Positions 46,814-56,970 of a stretch of DNA of 64,000 nt are shown piece after piece. How positions within the stretch are numbered: position 1 is the stretch's first letter; every line of letters starts with the position of its first letter. Under the pieces are notes generated by a model, which saw only the letters and a list, made by a program, of their open reading frames with translations, did no database searches and was not told the DNA's origin. Origin of the DNA: Microbacterium imperiale (GTDB lineage: Bacteria; Actinomycetota; Actinomycetes; Actinomycetales; Microbacteriaceae); the NCBI RefSeq assembly GCF_017876655.1, contig NZ_JAGIOK010000001.1, positions 186,001-250,000 of the forward strand, written 5' to 3'. A program made the translations under genes and the position numbers.

Positions 46814-48771
46814 CCGCCCGCCCCACTGCGCGGGTACTGATCGACTCGCCGCTTCCGCAGCTCGACCGGCTCTTCGACTATGTCGTGCCCGCGGCTCTGA
46901 TCGAGACGGCGCGGCCCGGGGTGCGCGTCAAAGTCCCGTTGCGCACCATGGGCCGGACGGTCGAGGGATACCTGGTCGAACGGGGCGAGGAGAGCGACGC
47001 CGATCGTCCGCTGTCGGAGCTCGAGGACGTCGTGTCGCCCGTGGTCGTCCTGCCGCCGGGTCTGTACGCGACGGCGCGACGCGCCGCCGACCGTGCGGCG
47101 GGTTCGGCCAGCGACATCCTGCGTCTGGTCATCCCGAAACGGATGGTGCGCGCCGAGAAGGCCTGGGCGGCCGCGCCGGCGCCCGATGCACCCGCCGTCA
47201 CCGACGACGCGGTCGCCTGGGCGCGGTCGGTCACGGCACAGTATCCCGACCTCGCGAGCGCGGTCACGGGAGGCGAACGGGTCGCGCTCGATGCCCCGCC
47301 GCGACCGGGCGACGTGGCGCCGGCTTGGGCCGAGCTGCTGGCCGCGATCGCCGTCGAGACGCTCGCCTCGGGTCGCAGCGCCGTGGTGGTGGTCCCCGAT
47401 CATCGCGACGAGGCGCACGTGCTGGGGGTGCTCGCAGGGCAGGTCGCCGAATCCGCGGTCGTGCGCGACGACGCGCGACGTTCCGGCCCGGAGCGGTACG
47501 CGAGCTACCTGCGCCTGCTGGCGGACGTGCCGTGCATCGTCGTCGGCAACCGCTCGACCGTCTACGCCCCGGCCCACGACGTCGGCGTCGTCGTCATCTG
47601 GGACGACGGCGACCCGCTGCTGGCCGAGCCGCTCAGTCCGGGCGTCCACGCCCGCGACGCGGCGCTCGTGCGGCAGGAGGTCGAGGGCAGCGCGCTCGTC
47701 TTCGCGGGCATCACGCGGACCACCGACGTCGAGCGACTCGTCGCGTTGGGCTGGGTGCGCGACATCCCCGCACGCCGGCGCGAGAGCCCCCGCGTGGTGC
47801 TGTCGGCGACGCGTGAGGGCGAGTCCCGGGGGACGCGCGTGCCGTCCGCGGCGTTCGCGGCGGCGCGGGAGGCGCTCGCGGACGGCCCCGTACTCGTCCA
47901 GGTCGCTCGTCCCGGCTATGCGCCGGTGCTCGTGTGCGCCGACTGCCGCACCCCGGCGCGGTGCGCGCACTGCGCCGGTCCGTTGCGTGCGCGACGTCCC
48001 GGCGCGGTGCCGGATTGCACGTGGTGCGGACGCTCCGCCCCGGCGTGGTCGTGCGCCGCCTGCTCGTCGCCGCGGCTGCGGATGGCGTCGTCGGGCAGCG
48101 AGCGCACCGCCGACGAGCTCGGGCGGGCGTTCCCGAATACTCGGGTCATCGTCTCGGACGGCGAGCACCAGATCACGCACGTCGACCCCAAGCCCGCCCT
48201 CGTGATCGCCACCCGCGGGGCCGAGCCGTTCGTCGCGGGCGGCTACCGGGCCGTGATCCTGCTCGACGGCGATCGCATGCTCATGACCGAACAGCTGCGC
48301 ATCGCCGAAGCCTGCCTCCGGTGGTGGTCGGATGCCGCTGCACTGGCCGCCCCGGGCGCGCCGGTGCACCTCGTCGGCGTCGCCGGGCCCGCCGCCCGTG
48401 CCCTGGCGACGTGGACGCAGCCGGCATACGCCCGAGCGGAGCTGGCCGAGCGCGCCCCTCTGCACATGCCCCCTGTTGTGCGCGTCGCGGCGGTCGAGGG
48501 CACCGCCCCGGCTGTCTCCGGTGCGCTCGCGCAGCTGCGGACGGATGTGCCTGCGCTGAGCGAGGCGGCCGTGCTCGGGCCGGTTCCGCGCGAGGAGGCG
48601 ACCGTGCGCGCATTGGTGCGGTTCGAGTACGCGCAGGGCCGCGCCGTGGCCGAATCGCTGCGCGCATCCGTCATCGCCGAAGCTCTGCGCGGCAGGCGAC
48701 GCCGCGGTGCCCCGCCGGGGCCGCGCAATACACTCAAGGTACGGCTCGACGTGCCCGATCTCGATCTGTGA
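46810..48771 (+). CDS. priA: Degenerate primosomal protein N' (PriA-like, no ATPase motifs)
   Basis: A 653-residue PriA homologue. The 3' DNA-binding N-terminal domain ([33 protein letters not shown]) and zinc-binding cysteine clusters ([22 protein letters not shown], about residues 379-420) are present. The Walker A motif GSGKT is missing (the region reads [18 protein letters not shown]), and DEEH is replaced by WDDGDPLL. It is therefore not expected to unwind DNA with ATP. This loss is known in actinobacterial PriA. It may still bind forks or load other restart proteins. Confidence 0.9.
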   Translation: MTARPTARVLIDSPLPQLDRLFDYVVPAALIETARPGVRVKVPLRTMGRTVEGYLVERGEESDADRPLSELEDVVSPVVVLPPGLYATARRAADRAAGSASDILRLVIPKRMVRAEKAWAAAPAPDAPAVTDDAVAWARSVTAQYPDLASAVTGGERVALDAPPRPGDVAPAWAELLAAIAVETLASGRSAVVVVPDHRDEAHVLGVLAGQVAESAVVRDDARRSGPERYASYLRLLADVPCIVVGNRSTVYAPAHDVGVVVIWDDGDPLLAEPLSPGVHARDAALVRQEVEGSALVFAGITRTTDVERLVALGWVRDIPARRRESPRVVLSATREGESRGTRVPSAAFAAAREALADGPVLVQVARPGYAPVLVCADCRTPARCAHCAGPLRARRPGAVPDCTWCGRSAPAWSCAACSSPRLRMASSGSERTADELGRAFPNTRVIVSDGEHQITHVDPKPALVIATRGAEPFVAGGYRAVILLDGDRMLMTEQLRIAEACLRWWSDAAALAAPGAPVHLVGVAGPAARALATWTQPAYARAELAERAPLHMPPVVRVAAVEGTAPAVSGALAQLRTDVPALSEAAVLGPVPREEATVRALVRFEYAQGRAVAESLRASVIAEALRGRRRRGAPPGPRNTLKVRLDVPDLDL

Positions 48772-48779
48772 GGAGCGCC

Positions 48780-49697
48780 ATGCGCATCGTGTTCGCCGGG
48801 ACACCGGAGCCCGCCCTTCCATCCCTGCGTCGCCTCGCGGCCTCGCACCACGAGATCGTCGGGGTCGTCACGCGGCGCGACGCGCCGCTCGGTCGCAAGC
48901 GGGTGCTCACGCCGTCGCCGGTGGGAGCCCTCGCCGAGGAGCTCGGCCTGCCGGTGCTGAAGACCGATCGGCTCGACGCCGACGCGACCGCGACGATCGC
49001 ACGGTGGGCCCCGCAGCTCGGCGTGATCGTCGCCTACGGCGGGCTGGTGCGCGAACCGCTGCTCTCGACCCCCGACCACGGCTGGATCAACCTCCACTTC
49101 TCGCTGCTGCCGGCCTGGCGCGGTGCGGCTCCGGTGCAGCGGGCACTCATCGCGGGCGACCGTGTCACCGGCGCGAGCGTCTTCCAGCTCGTGCCCGAGC
49201 TCGACGCGGGCGACGTCTTCGCCCGTTCGCGCTACGACGTCCCGCGCGGCGCGACGGCCGGTGAGGTCCTCGCGGCTCTCGCCGACCTCGGCGCCGAGAC
49301 CCTCGATGAGGTCGTCGACGCGATCGCCGACGGAACCGCGGCGGCGATCGCGCAGGAGGGGACCGTGACGCTCGCGCCGAAGCTCACCCTCGTGGACGGG
49401 CTGCTCGACTTCTCCCAGCCGGCCGAGGTCGTCCTCGACAGATACCGCGGCACGACGCCGGAGCCCGGCGCCCACACGACGATCGACGGTCAGCGGCTCA
49501 AGGTGCTCTCCGCGCGACGCGGCCCCGACACCGACATCCCACCGCGCATCATCCGTCTGGTCGGCAAAGAGGTCGTCGTCGGCACGGGCGAGGGGACGAT
49601 CGCCCTGCTCACGGTTCAGCCCGCGGGCCGCGGTGCGATGGCGGCCGCGGACTGGTGGCGCGGCCAGCGCCTCGAGAGCGCGGAGGCGGGGTCGTGA
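48780..49697 (+). CDS. fmt: Methionyl-tRNA formyltransferase
   Basis: A 305-residue enzyme formylating initiator Met-tRNA. Catalytic residues by comparison with E. coli are Asn104, His106 and Asp142, within GWINLHFSLLPAWRGAAPVQ (101-120) and LDAGDVF. MRIVFAGTPEPALPSL opens the formyltransferase fold; the C-terminal OB-like domain begins near 205. GAGGAG lies upstream of ATG 48780, and its stop overlaps the next methyltransferase gene (GTGA). A deformylase gene is not in the window. Confidence 0.96.
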   Translation: MRIVFAGTPEPALPSLRRLAASHHEIVGVVTRRDAPLGRKRVLTPSPVGALAEELGLPVLKTDRLDADATATIARWAPQLGVIVAYGGLVREPLLSTPDHGWINLHFSLLPAWRGAAPVQRALIAGDRVTGASVFQLVPELDAGDVFARSRYDVPRGATAGEVLAALADLGAETLDEVVDAIADGTAAAIAQEGTVTLAPKLTLVDGLLDFSQPAEVVLDRYRGTTPEPGAHTTIDGQRLKVLSARRGPDTDIPPRIIRLVGKEVVVGTGEGTIALLTVQPAGRGAMAAADWWRGQRLESAEAGS

Positions 49698-51046
49698 ACC
49701 CGGCGCGACGGGTCGCGTTCGACGTGCTCCGCGCCGTCGACGAGTCCGACGCCTACGCGAACCTGCTGCTCCCGCAAGAGCTGAGGCGCGCTGGGCTGAG
49801 CTCCGCCGATGCGGCTCTGGCGACCGAGCTCACGTACGGGACGCTGCGCCGGCGCGGCACGTACGACGCGATCATCGAGCATGCCTCGGGGCGCAGCGTC
49901 GACGCGATCGATCCGCCGGTGCGCGACGCCCTTCGGCTGGGCGTCCACCAGCTGCTCGCGACGCGCGTGGCGTCGCACGCCGCCGTCAACGAGAGCGTCG
50001 AGCTCGTCCGGCGCTCCGGGGCGGCCAACGCCGCGGGCTTCGCCAACGCCGTCCTCCGGCGGATCGCCCGTGACAACCCGGGCGACTGGCTGCAGCGGGT
50101 CGCCGACGCGGCACGCTCCGACGACGAGCGGCTCGGTCTGCGCTACGCGCATCCGGTGTGGGTGATCCGCGCGTTCCGGCGTGCCCTCGCGGCGGAGGGA
50201 CGCGCCGACGAGCTCGAGGAGCTCCTCGCGGCCGACAACGTCTCGCCGGCGGTCACGATGACCGCCCTGCCCGGACTCGCCGACATTCCCGCCGACGCCG
50301 CCCGCACTCCGTACTCGCCGGTCGGCTTCCGGCTGGGTGGCGGTGACCCCGAACCGCTCGTGCGCGCCGCGGGCGGCCGCGTGCGGGTCCAGGACGAAGG
50401 CTCGCAGCTCGCGGCGCTCGCCCTCGCTCGGGTGCGGCCGGTGCGCGCGGGGGAGCGGTGGCTCGACCTGTGCGCCGCGCCGGGCGGGAAGACAGCTGTG
50501 CTGGCGGCGGAGGCCCTCGCAGGGGATGCCCGCGTGGAGGCCAACGAGCTCTCGCCGGCCCGGGCGAAGCTCGTGCGCACGTCGGTCGCCGGCGTTCCGC
50601 TCGACGTGCCGGTGTCGGAGGAAGACGGGCGCGTGCGCGCCGGACGCGGCGTGTACGACCGCATCCTCGTCGATGCCCCATGCACCGGCCTCGGCGCCCT
50701 GCGCCGGCGTCCCGAGGCCCGTTGGCGCAAAACGCCGGCCGATGTGCCCGACCTGTCCGACCTGCAGCGCGGCCTCCTGACGGCGGCGGTCGACGCCCTC
50801 GCCCCGGACGGAGTCGTCGCGTACGTGACGTGCTCGCCCCATCTGGCCGAGACGGCGGCGGTCGTGGCCGATCTGCGCCGCACGCGCGACGACCTCGTCG
50901 AGCTGGATGCCCGCGCGGTCCTGCGCAGCGTCTCCCGGGGTGAGCTCGACCTGCCCGACCAGCAGGACGGCTCGGGACGCGCGCAGCTGTGGCCGCACCG
51001 GCACGGGACCGACGCGATGTCGATCACGCTGCTGCAGAAGCGGTGA
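49694..51046 (+). CDS. rsmB: RsmB/NOL1/NSUN-type RNA cytosine methyltransferase
   Basis: A 450-residue protein with an N-terminal NusB-like RNA-binding domain (about 1-135) and a C-terminal SAM-dependent m5C methyltransferase domain. The SAM motif is LDLCAAPGGKTAVLA (near 257-271), and the two catalytic cysteines are in DAPCTGLG (near 329) and YVTCSPH (near 378). E. coli RsmB modifies C967 of 16S rRNA, the likely role here. GTG 49694 overlaps fmt. It is 17 bases upstream of rpe. Confidence 0.92.
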   Translation: MNPARRVAFDVLRAVDESDAYANLLLPQELRRAGLSSADAALATELTYGTLRRRGTYDAIIEHASGRSVDAIDPPVRDALRLGVHQLLATRVASHAAVNESVELVRRSGAANAAGFANAVLRRIARDNPGDWLQRVADAARSDDERLGLRYAHPVWVIRAFRRALAAEGRADELEELLAADNVSPAVTMTALPGLADIPADAARTPYSPVGFRLGGGDPEPLVRAAGGRVRVQDEGSQLAALALARVRPVRAGERWLDLCAAPGGKTAVLAAEALAGDARVEANELSPARAKLVRTSVAGVPLDVPVSEEDGRVRAGRGVYDRILVDAPCTGLGALRRRPEARWRKTPADVPDLSDLQRGLLTAAVDALAPDGVVAYVTCSPHLAETAAVVADLRRTRDDLVELDARAVLRSVSRGELDLPDQQDGSGRAQLWPHRHGTDAMSITLLQKR

Positions 51047-51051
51047 CGACG

Positions 51052-51057
51052 GATAAT
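51052..51057 (+). promoter_or_regulatory. -10 box of a leaderless promoter for rpe
   Basis: GATAAT followed by GGGCGG and GTG 51064. The near-consensus box and six-base spacing point to a leaderless transcript, in addition to read-through from the upstream operon. Confidence 0.5.
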
Positions 51058-51063
51058 GGGCGG

Positions 51064-51741
51064 GTGACCGACGCCGACGCCATCCGCATCAACCCCAGCA
51101 TCCTGGCCGCCGACTTCGTCAACATGCAGGCGGAGCTCGGCCGCATCCGTTCCGCCGACTTCGTGCACGTCGACGTCATGGACAACCACTTCGTCCCGAA
51201 CCTCACCTTCGGTCCGCAGATGGTCGAGCGGATCCAGGCCACGAGCCCGGTGCCGCTGGACGTGCACCTGATGATCTCGGATGTCGACCGGTGGGCCCCC
51301 GGATACGCCGAGCTCGGCGCCGCCAGCGTCACCTTCCACCTCGAGGCGGCCACCGACCCGGTCCGCCTCGCCCGACGACTCCGCGACATCGGAGCGCGCG
51401 CCGGTGTCGCGGTCAAGCCCGCCACCCCCGTCGACGGCCTCTTCGACGTGCTGAACGAGTTCGACCAGATCCTCGTGATGACCGTCGAGCCGGGCTTCGG
51501 CGGTCAGAGCTTCATGCCCGATCAGATGCCTAAGCTCCGTCGTCTCGCCGACGAGGCCCGCCGCCGCGGGTCGCAGGTGTGGCTGCAGGTCGACGGCGGC
51601 ATCTCCGAGGCGACCATCGCGCAGGCCGCGGAAGCCGGCGCCGACACCTTCGTCGCCGGATCGGCGGTCTTCGGCGCGGACGATCCGGATGCCGCGATCG
51701 CGAGCCTGCGCTCGGGCGCCGCGGCCGCGCATCGTCACTGA
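51064..51741 (+). CDS. rpe: Ribulose-phosphate 3-epimerase
   Basis: A 225-residue TIM-barrel enzyme of the pentose phosphate pathway, interconverting ribulose 5-phosphate and xylulose 5-phosphate. Metal and acid-base residues lie in FVHVDVMDNHFVPN (33-46), DVHLMI (about 66-71), VMTVEPGFGGQ and LQVDGGI (about 177-183). It provides a link to PRPP needed by the neighbouring pyr, his and trp genes. A hairpin terminator follows immediately. Confidence 0.96.
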   Translation: MTDADAIRINPSILAADFVNMQAELGRIRSADFVHVDVMDNHFVPNLTFGPQMVERIQATSPVPLDVHLMISDVDRWAPGYAELGAASVTFHLEAATDPVRLARRLRDIGARAGVAVKPATPVDGLFDVLNEFDQILVMTVEPGFGGQSFMPDQMPKLRRLADEARRRGSQVWLQVDGGISEATIAQAAEAGADTFVAGSAVFGADDPDAAIASLRSGAAAAHRH

Positions 51742-51765
51742 TCCCCGACCGTCCGCGGTCGGGGA
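51742..51765 (+). terminator. Hairpin terminator after rpe
   Basis: TCCCCGACCG (51742-51751) pairs with CGGTCGGGGA (51756-51765) around the stable tetraloop TCCG. It starts right after the rpe stop and ends 16 bases before the hisE -10 box. Confidence 0.75.
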
Positions 51766-51781
51766 GGGGCGCCGGCCCCGG

Positions 51782-51787
51782 TACCCT
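51782..51787 (+). promoter_or_regulatory. -10 box of a leaderless promoter for the his genes
   Basis: TACCCT followed by GGCTAG and GTG 51794, a leaderless arrangement. No -35 is seen; that position falls in the upstream terminator. Confidence 0.5.
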
Positions 51788-51793
51788 GGCTAG

Positions 51794-52057
51794 GTGAAGA
51801 CGTTCGACGCCCTGTTCGCAGAGCTCACCGCGATCGCCGAGACGCGACCCGAGGGCTCGGGTACCGTCGCACAGCTGGACCGCGGCGTGCACGCCATCGG
51901 CAAGAAGATCGTCGAAGAGGCGGCCGAGGTCTGGATGGCGGCCGAGTACCAGTCCGACGCCGAGACGGCGGAGGAGATCTCGCAGCTGCTGTACCACCTG
52001 CAGGTGCTCATGATCAGCAAAGGCCTGCGTCCCGAGGATGTCTACCGACATCTCTGA
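51794..52057 (+). CDS. hisE: Phosphoribosyl-ATP diphosphatase
   Basis: An 87-residue all-helical MazG-like pyrophosphatase, the second step of histidine synthesis. [31 protein letters not shown] (in parts [31 protein letters not shown]) carries the metal-binding EExxE motif, and [11 protein letters not shown] closes the fold. GTG 51794 is placed by the -10 box. It lies 40 bases upstream of hisG, the usual actinobacterial pair. Confidence 0.95.
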   Translation: MKTFDALFAELTAIAETRPEGSGTVAQLDRGVHAIGKKIVEEAAEVWMAAEYQSDAETAEEISQLLYHLQVLMISKGLRPEDVYRHL

Positions 52058-52097
52058 GCGACGCTCCGCCCTCCCGCTCCGCGACAGAAAGACCCCC

Positions 52098-52940
52098 ATG
52101 CTGCGCATCGCCGTCCCGAACAAGGGATCGCTCGCCGAGACCGCCGCCGAGATGCTGGCCGAAGCCGGCTACACCGGTCGCCGCGACTCGAAAGACCTGC
52201 ACGTCATCGACCCCGTGAACGAGGTCGAATTCTTCTACCTGCGCCCCAAGGACATCGCGACGTACGTCGGCTCCGGCGCCCTCGACGTGGGCATCACCGG
52301 CCGCGACCTCCTGCTGGACGCTCGCATGCCGGGTGCACGCGAGATCGAGCGCCTCGGCTTCGCGGGCTCGACCTTCCGCTTCGCCGCGCCGACCGGCACG
52401 TTCACGGACGTGAGCGAGCTCGCCGGCAAGCGCATCGCCACGTCCTACCCCGGGCTGGTCGATGCGTTCCTCGACGAGCGTGGCATCGCCGTCGACCTCG
52501 TCCCGCTCGACGGAGCGGTCGAGTCGGCCGTGCGCCTCGGCGTCGCCGATGCGGTCGCCGACGTCGTCGAGACCGGCACGACGCTCCGGCAGGCCGGGCT
52601 CGAGGTCTTCGGCCCCGAGATCCTGCGGTCCGAGGCGGTGCTCATCGCCGGTCCGTCGGACGTCGAGGGCACCGAGCGTCTGCTCCGCCGCCTGCGCGGC
52701 GTGCTCGTCGCGCGCCAGTACGTCCTGGTGGACTACGACCTGCCGGCCGACCTCGTCGACGACGCGGTCGCCATCGCCGGCGGCATCGAGTCGCCGACGA
52801 TCTCGCCGCTGCGCGACCCGGCGTGGGTCGCCGTCCGCGTCATGGTGCCGCGCAAGAGCGTCAACACGACGATGGACGACCTGTACGCGATCGGCGCCCG
52901 GGCGATCCTCGTCACGGCGATCGACAACGCGAGGCTCTGA
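52098..52940 (+). CDS. hisG: ATP phosphoribosyltransferase, long form
   Basis: A 280-residue first enzyme of histidine synthesis, joining ATP and PRPP. The N-terminal part has [18 protein letters not shown] (3-20) and [12 protein letters not shown]; the PRPP-binding segment [16 protein letters not shown] is near residues 154-169. A C-terminal HisG_C domain (about 210-280, ACT-like) should bind histidine for feedback control. ATG 52098 is used; an in-frame ATG at 52038 lies inside hisE and would add a non-conserved stretch. hisF begins one base after its stop. Confidence 0.95.
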   Translation: MLRIAVPNKGSLAETAAEMLAEAGYTGRRDSKDLHVIDPVNEVEFFYLRPKDIATYVGSGALDVGITGRDLLLDARMPGAREIERLGFAGSTFRFAAPTGTFTDVSELAGKRIATSYPGLVDAFLDERGIAVDLVPLDGAVESAVRLGVADAVADVVETGTTLRQAGLEVFGPEILRSEAVLIAGPSDVEGTERLLRRLRGVLVARQYVLVDYDLPADLVDDAVAIAGGIESPTISPLRDPAWVAVRVMVPRKSVNTTMDDLYAIGARAILVTAIDNARL

Positions 52941-52941
52941 C

Positions 52942-53706
52942 GTGACGCTCGCCCGTCGCGTCATCCCGTGCCTCGACGTCGCCGCCGGCCGCGTCGTCAA
53001 GGGCGTCAACTTCGAGAACCTCCGCGATATGGGCGATCCGGTCGAGCTCGCGCGGCTGTACTTCGACCAGGGCGCCGACGAACTGACGTTCCTCGACGTG
53101 ACCGCGACGGTGGACGGTCGTGCCACGACCTACGACGTCGTCCGCCGCACCGCCGAGCAGGTCTTCATCCCGCTGACCGTGGGGGGCGGCATCCGCTCGG
53201 TCGACGACGTCGCCCGGCTGCTGTCGGTCGGGGCCGACAAGGTCGGCGTGAACTCGGCCGCGATCGCCAGGCCCGACCTCGTGAACGAGATCGCGGACCG
53301 GTTCGGCGCGCAGGTGCTCGTGCTCTCGCTCGACATCAAGCGCGCGCCCGGCACACCCTCGGGCTTCGTGGTGACGACGCACGGCGGTCGCACCGCCACA
53401 TCGCTCGATGCGCTCGAGTGGGCCCGCGAGGCCATCGAGCGCGGCGCCGGCGAGCTGCTGGTGAACTCGATCGACGCCGACGGCACGAAAGACGGGTTCG
53501 ACCTCGAGCTGATCTCCCGGATGCGAGAGATCGCCAGCGTGCCGGTCATTGCTTCGGGCGGCGCCGGCGCCGCCGAGCACTTCGCTCCCGCGATCGCCGC
53601 GGGGGCGGATGCCGTGCTCGCGGCCTCGGTGTTCCACTCGGGTCAGCTCACCATCGGCGATGTGAAGAAGGCGCTCGTGGCGGACGGGATCGAGGTGCGC
53701 GCATGA
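52942..53706 (+). CDS. hisF: Imidazole glycerol phosphate synthase cyclase subunit
   Basis: A 254-residue TIM-barrel cyclase making IGP and AICAR with ammonia from HisH. The catalytic aspartates are in [15 protein letters not shown] (about 7-21) and [13 protein letters not shown] (about 173-185). FLDVTA, VGGGIRS and [10 protein letters not shown] match phosphate-binding turns. hisH and hisA are not in the window. Its stop overlaps hisI (ATGA). Confidence 0.96.
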   Translation: MTLARRVIPCLDVAAGRVVKGVNFENLRDMGDPVELARLYFDQGADELTFLDVTATVDGRATTYDVVRRTAEQVFIPLTVGGGIRSVDDVARLLSVGADKVGVNSAAIARPDLVNEIADRFGAQVLVLSLDIKRAPGTPSGFVVTTHGGRTATSLDALEWAREAIERGAGELLVNSIDADGTKDGFDLELISRMREIASVPVIASGGAGAAEHFAPAIAAGADAVLAASVFHSGQLTIGDVKKALVADGIEVRA

Positions 53707-54059
53707 GCGAGAGCGTCGAGGATCGCATCGCCCGTGTGTCGTTCGGCGCCGACGGGCTCGTGGCGGCCATCATCCAGCAGCACGACACCCTCGAGGTGCT
53801 CATGCTCGCCTGGATGGATGCCGAGGCGCTGCGCCGCACGCTCACGACCGGGCGCGTCACCTTCTGGTCGCGTTCACGTCAGGAGTACTGGCGCAAGGGC
53901 GACACCTCCGGCCACATCCAGCTCGTTCGCGGTGCGCGCCTCGACTGCGACGGCGACGCGGTGCTGATCGCCGTCGAGCAGGTCGGCGCGGCCTGCCACA
54001 CGGGCACGCGGACCTGCTTCGACAGCGACGACCTCGAGCCGGTCGTGAGCGCGCCGTGA
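53703..54059 (+). CDS. hisI: Phosphoribosyl-AMP cyclohydrolase
   Basis: A 118-residue zinc enzyme opening the adenine ring in histidine synthesis. Metal-binding features are [16 protein letters not shown] and [11 protein letters not shown] (cysteines near residues 81, 97 and 104), and [14 protein letters not shown] and [18 protein letters not shown] are family signatures. It is a single-domain form, with HisE encoded separately upstream. It overlaps hisF and the following membrane protein gene (GTGA). Confidence 0.96.
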   Translation: MSESVEDRIARVSFGADGLVAAIIQQHDTLEVLMLAWMDAEALRRTLTTGRVTFWSRSRQEYWRKGDTSGHIQLVRGARLDCDGDAVLIAVEQVGAACHTGTRTCFDSDDLEPVVSAP

Positions 54060-54661
54060 ACGGCCGGTCGCGCATGCTGGCCGTGCTCGCGGCGGTGCTC
54101 GGCGGCGGATTGGCCGTCATCGGATCGACGCAGCCGTGGCTCGAGGCCACTCTTCGCGACGGTGCCCACGCCGTGCTGCCGGTGCCCGGCACCGAGGCGC
54201 TGCCGCTCGTGACACCGCTCGGTCTGGCCGCGCTCGCGCTCGGACTCGCGCTGTCGATCGTCGGCCCGGTGCTGCGGTACGTGTTCGGAGCCCTCGGCAT
54301 CCTGATCGGCGGCGCGCTGCTGGCCGAGTCGGTGCGCATCGCGCTGACGGCTCCCGCCGAGGCCGTGGTCGGGGTCGTCGCCGACACCACCGGGCTGTCG
54401 GGTGTCGCAGCCGTGGAGACGCTCGTGTCGACCATCACGGCCACCGCCTGGCCCGTCATCACCGCCGTGGGCGCGTTCCTCATCGCCGCCGGGGGAGCGG
54501 TGACCCTCCTCACGGCCCGCTCGTGGCGCAGCACCGCGCGGCGCTACCGCACCGACGCCGCGACGGAGGCCGCGCGGCCGCGCGGATCGCGACCGCACGA
54601 CTCGCACGACGCCATCGATTCGTGGGACGACCTCAGCCGGGGGTCCGACCCCACCGCCTGA
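54056..54661 (+). CDS. Trp biosynthesis-associated membrane protein
   Basis: A 201-residue protein with four membrane helices (about 6-23, 54-72, 76-102, 134-160) and a charged cytoplasmic C-terminus. It matches the family named for its constant place next to trp genes in actinobacteria; its function is unknown. In mycobacteria the equivalent gene follows trpE, but here it starts inside the stop of hisI (GTGA), so trpE is absent from this spot. A transporter or assembly role is only a guess. Confidence 0.85.
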   Translation: MNGRSRMLAVLAAVLGGGLAVIGSTQPWLEATLRDGAHAVLPVPGTEALPLVTPLGLAALALGLALSIVGPVLRYVFGALGILIGGALLAESVRIALTAPAEAVVGVVADTTGLSGVAAVETLVSTITATAWPVITAVGAFLIAAGGAVTLLTARSWRSTARRYRTDAATEAARPRGSRPHDSHDAIDSWDDLSRGSDPTA

Positions 54662-54668
54662 GCCCCGA

Positions 54669-54674
54669 TAGACT
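54669..54674 (+). promoter_or_regulatory. Possible -10 box upstream of the trp genes
   Basis: TAGACT with a predicted start near 54681 and a leader of about 28 bases holding a GAAGGAG ribosome binding site. No leader peptide or attenuator is visible. Confidence 0.38.
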
Positions 54675-54708
54675 GTCTGCAGCCCGAGAAATCCCGCGAA
54701 GGAGAACA

Positions 54709-54936
54709 ATGAGCAACATCGGCGACCCCGGCCACGGACACTCCCCGGCGGCGTGGACCGCAGTCGTGATCATGCTCCTCGCATTCGCGCTGGGCACGCT
54801 GTTCTTCTGGCTCGACATGCCGGCACTCGTCTGGGCATCCGCGGGCCTGCTCGTCGTCGGCGCCATCGTCGGCTGGGCGATGTCGAAGGCCGGCTACGGC
54901 GCCTACGGCGACAAGTACACCCCGAAAGCTCACTGA
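54709..54936 (+). CDS. Small two-helix membrane protein (DUF6704-like)
   Basis: A 75-residue protein starting MSNIGDPGHGHSPAAWTAV, with two membrane helices (about 16-35 and 38-58) and a short basic tail. HGHSPAAW is the conserved feature of a small actinobacterial family found next to trpC; I believe this is DUF6704, but the number is from memory. Function is unknown. A GAAGGAG site precedes the ATG, and trpC starts two bases after the stop. Confidence 0.85.
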   Translation: MSNIGDPGHGHSPAAWTAVVIMLLAFALGTLFFWLDMPALVWASAGLLVVGAIVGWAMSKAGYGAYGDKYTPKAH

Positions 54937-54937
54937 C

Positions 54938-55714
54938 GTGCTGGCCGGTCTCACGGCCGGCGCCGTCGAGGACGCCGAGGCCCGTGCGGCCGATCGGCCC
55001 CTCGCCGTCGTCGAGCGCGACGCGCTCGCGCAGGCTCCGGCTCGAGACGCCCTCGCGGCCCTCGCGCCCGCAGAGCGTGTGCGTATCATCGCCGAGGTCA
55101 AGCGCGCGAGCCCGTCGCGTGGCGACCTCGCCGACATTCCCGACCCCGCGCTGCAGGCCAGCCGGTACGAGCAAGGCGGCGCCTCCGTCATCTCCGTGCT
55201 GACGGAGGGACGGCGGTTCAAGGGGAGCCTCGCCGACCTCGAGGCGGTCAAAGCCGCGGTGTCCCTGCCGGTGCTGCGCAAGGACTTCATCGCGACGCCG
55301 TACCAGGTGCTCGAAGCACGCGCCTCCGGCGCCGACCTCGTGCTGCTCATCGTCGCCGCGCTCGAGCAGCCGCTGCTCGCGCAGCTGCACACGATGGTCC
55401 TCGAGCTGGGCATGACGCCCCTCGTCGAGACCCACTCGCTCGACGAGGTGCACCGCGCAGCCGACATCGGCGCGCAGCTCGTGGGCGTCAACGCCCGCAA
55501 CCTCTCGACCTTCGAGCTCGACCGCGACCTGTTCGGCCGCCTGTTCGAGCACCTTCCCGCCGACGCGGTGAAGATCGCCGAGTCCGCGGTGCTGACGCCC
55601 GCCGACGTCGCGCATTACCGGGCGGCGGGAGCGGATGCCGTACTGATCGGCGAAGCGCTCGTGACCAATGACCCCGTGACGACCCTGCACGCATTCCTGG
55701 AGGCCGGCGCGTGA
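54938..55714 (+). CDS. trpC: Indole-3-glycerol phosphate synthase
   Basis: A 258-residue TIM-barrel enzyme making indole-3-glycerol phosphate. Typical segments are [16 protein letters not shown] (catalytic Lys near 52), [36 protein letters not shown] (Lys near 112, in parts [12 protein letters not shown] and LEARASGAD), [20 protein letters not shown] and IAESAVLTP. It is a single-function form without TrpF. Its stop overlaps trpB (GTGA). Confidence 0.96.
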   Translation: MLAGLTAGAVEDAEARAADRPLAVVERDALAQAPARDALAALAPAERVRIIAEVKRASPSRGDLADIPDPALQASRYEQGGASVISVLTEGRRFKGSLADLEAVKAAVSLPVLRKDFIATPYQVLEARASGADLVLLIVAALEQPLLAQLHTMVLELGMTPLVETHSLDEVHRAADIGAQLVGVNARNLSTFELDRDLFGRLFEHLPADAVKIAESAVLTPADVAHYRAAGADAVLIGEALVTNDPVTTLHAFLEAGA

Positions 55715-56970
55715 GCCTGAGAGACCAGCACGGACCGTTCTTCGGCGACTTCGGCGGGCGTTACATGCCCGAGTCGCTCATCGCCGCGATCGACGAGTTG
55801 ACGGCGGTGTACGAGCAGGCGATGGCCGATCCCGCCTTCACCGCCGAGCTCGCCCAGATCCTCGCCACCTACGCCGGCCGCCCGTCCGCGCTGACCGAGG
55901 TGCCGCGGTTCGCCGCGCACGCCGGGGGAGCCCGCGTCTTCCTCAAGCGCGAGGATCTGAACCACACCGGTTCGCACAAGATCAACAATGTGATCGGCCA
56001 GGCGCTGCTCACCAAGCGGCTGGGCAAGACCCGCGTGATCGCCGAAACCGGCGCGGGTCAGCACGGCGTGGCCACGGCGACCGCGGCCGCTCTGTTCGGG
56101 TTCGACTGCACCATCTACATGGGCGAGGTCGACACCGAGCGTCAGGCCCTCAACGTCGCGCGCATGCGCCTTCTCGGCGCCGAAGTGATCCCCGTCACGA
56201 CGGGGTCGCGCACCCTCAAGGACGCGATCAACGAGGCCTACCGCGACTGGGTTGCCTCGGTCGAGACGACGAACTACGTCTTCGGGACGGCGGCGGGCCC
56301 GCACCCGTTCCCGGCCATGGTCCGCGACTTCCAGAAGATCATCTCCGAAGAGGCGCGCGAGCAGCTGCTGGCTGAGACCGGACGTCTGCCGGATGCCGTC
56401 GTGGCCTGCGTCGGCGGCGGATCGAACGCCATCGGCATGTTCGACGCCTTCCTCGACGACGAGGGCGTCGCTCTCTACGGCGTGGAGGCCGCCGGTGACG
56501 GCGTCGACACCGAGCGCCACGCCGCGTCGATCGAGCGGGGCCGCCCGGGCGTCCTGCACGGCGCGAAGACCTTCGTCCTCCAGGACGAGGACGGCCAGAC
56601 CGTCGAGTCGCACTCGATCTCGGCCGGCCTCGACTATCCCGGCGTGGGGCCCGAGCACGCCTGGCTCGCCTCGATCGGCCGCGCGCAGTACATCCCCGCG
56701 ACCGACACCGAGGCCATGGAGGCCCTGCGTCTGCTCAGCCGCACCGAGGGGATCATCCCGGCGATCGAGTCGGCACATGCCCTCGCCGGCGCTCTCCGTA
56801 TCGGCCGCGAGCTCGGTCCCGACGCGATCATCGCCGTGAACCTCTCCGGTCGCGGCGATAAGGACATGGACACCGCCGCGCGCTGGTTCGAGCTGTACGA
56901 CGACGGCGCTGAACCGGTCGTCGAGCCCGAGCACGACGAAGCGGCATCCGGCGAAGGGGTCGAACTGTGA
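55711..56970 (+). CDS. trpB: Tryptophan synthase beta chain
   Basis: A 419-residue PLP enzyme joining indole and serine. The PLP lysine is Lys90 in [19 protein letters not shown] and GGGSNAIG (near 230) bind substrate and phosphate. FGGRYMPE at the N-terminus is the TrpB1 signature. The C-terminal 15 residues are acidic and not conserved. It overlaps trpC and trpA (ATGA or GTGA), favouring assembly of the alpha2beta2 complex. Confidence 0.97.
   Translation: MSLRDQHGPFFGDFGGRYMPESLIAAIDELTAVYEQAMADPAFTAELAQILATYAGRPSALTEVPRFAAHAGGARVFLKREDLNHTGSHKINNVIGQALLTKRLGKTRVIAETGAGQHGVATATAAALFGFDCTIYMGEVDTERQALNVARMRLLGAEVIPVTTGSRTLKDAINEAYRDWVASVETTNYVFGTAAGPHPFPAMVRDFQKIISEEAREQLLAETGRLPDAVVACVGGGSNAIGMFDAFLDDEGVALYGVEAAGDGVDTERHAASIERGRPGVLHGAKTFVLQDEDGQTVESHSISAGLDYPGVGPEHAWLASIGRAQYIPATDTEAMEALRLLSRTEGIIPAIESAHALAGALRIGRELGPDAIIAVNLSGRGDKDMDTAARWFELYDDGAEPVVEPEHDEAASGEGVEL

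Noticed and set aside
54662..54708. Trp attenuator or leader peptide upstream of the trp genes
   Set aside because: The gap is only 47 bases, with no Trp-codon run and no competing hairpins.
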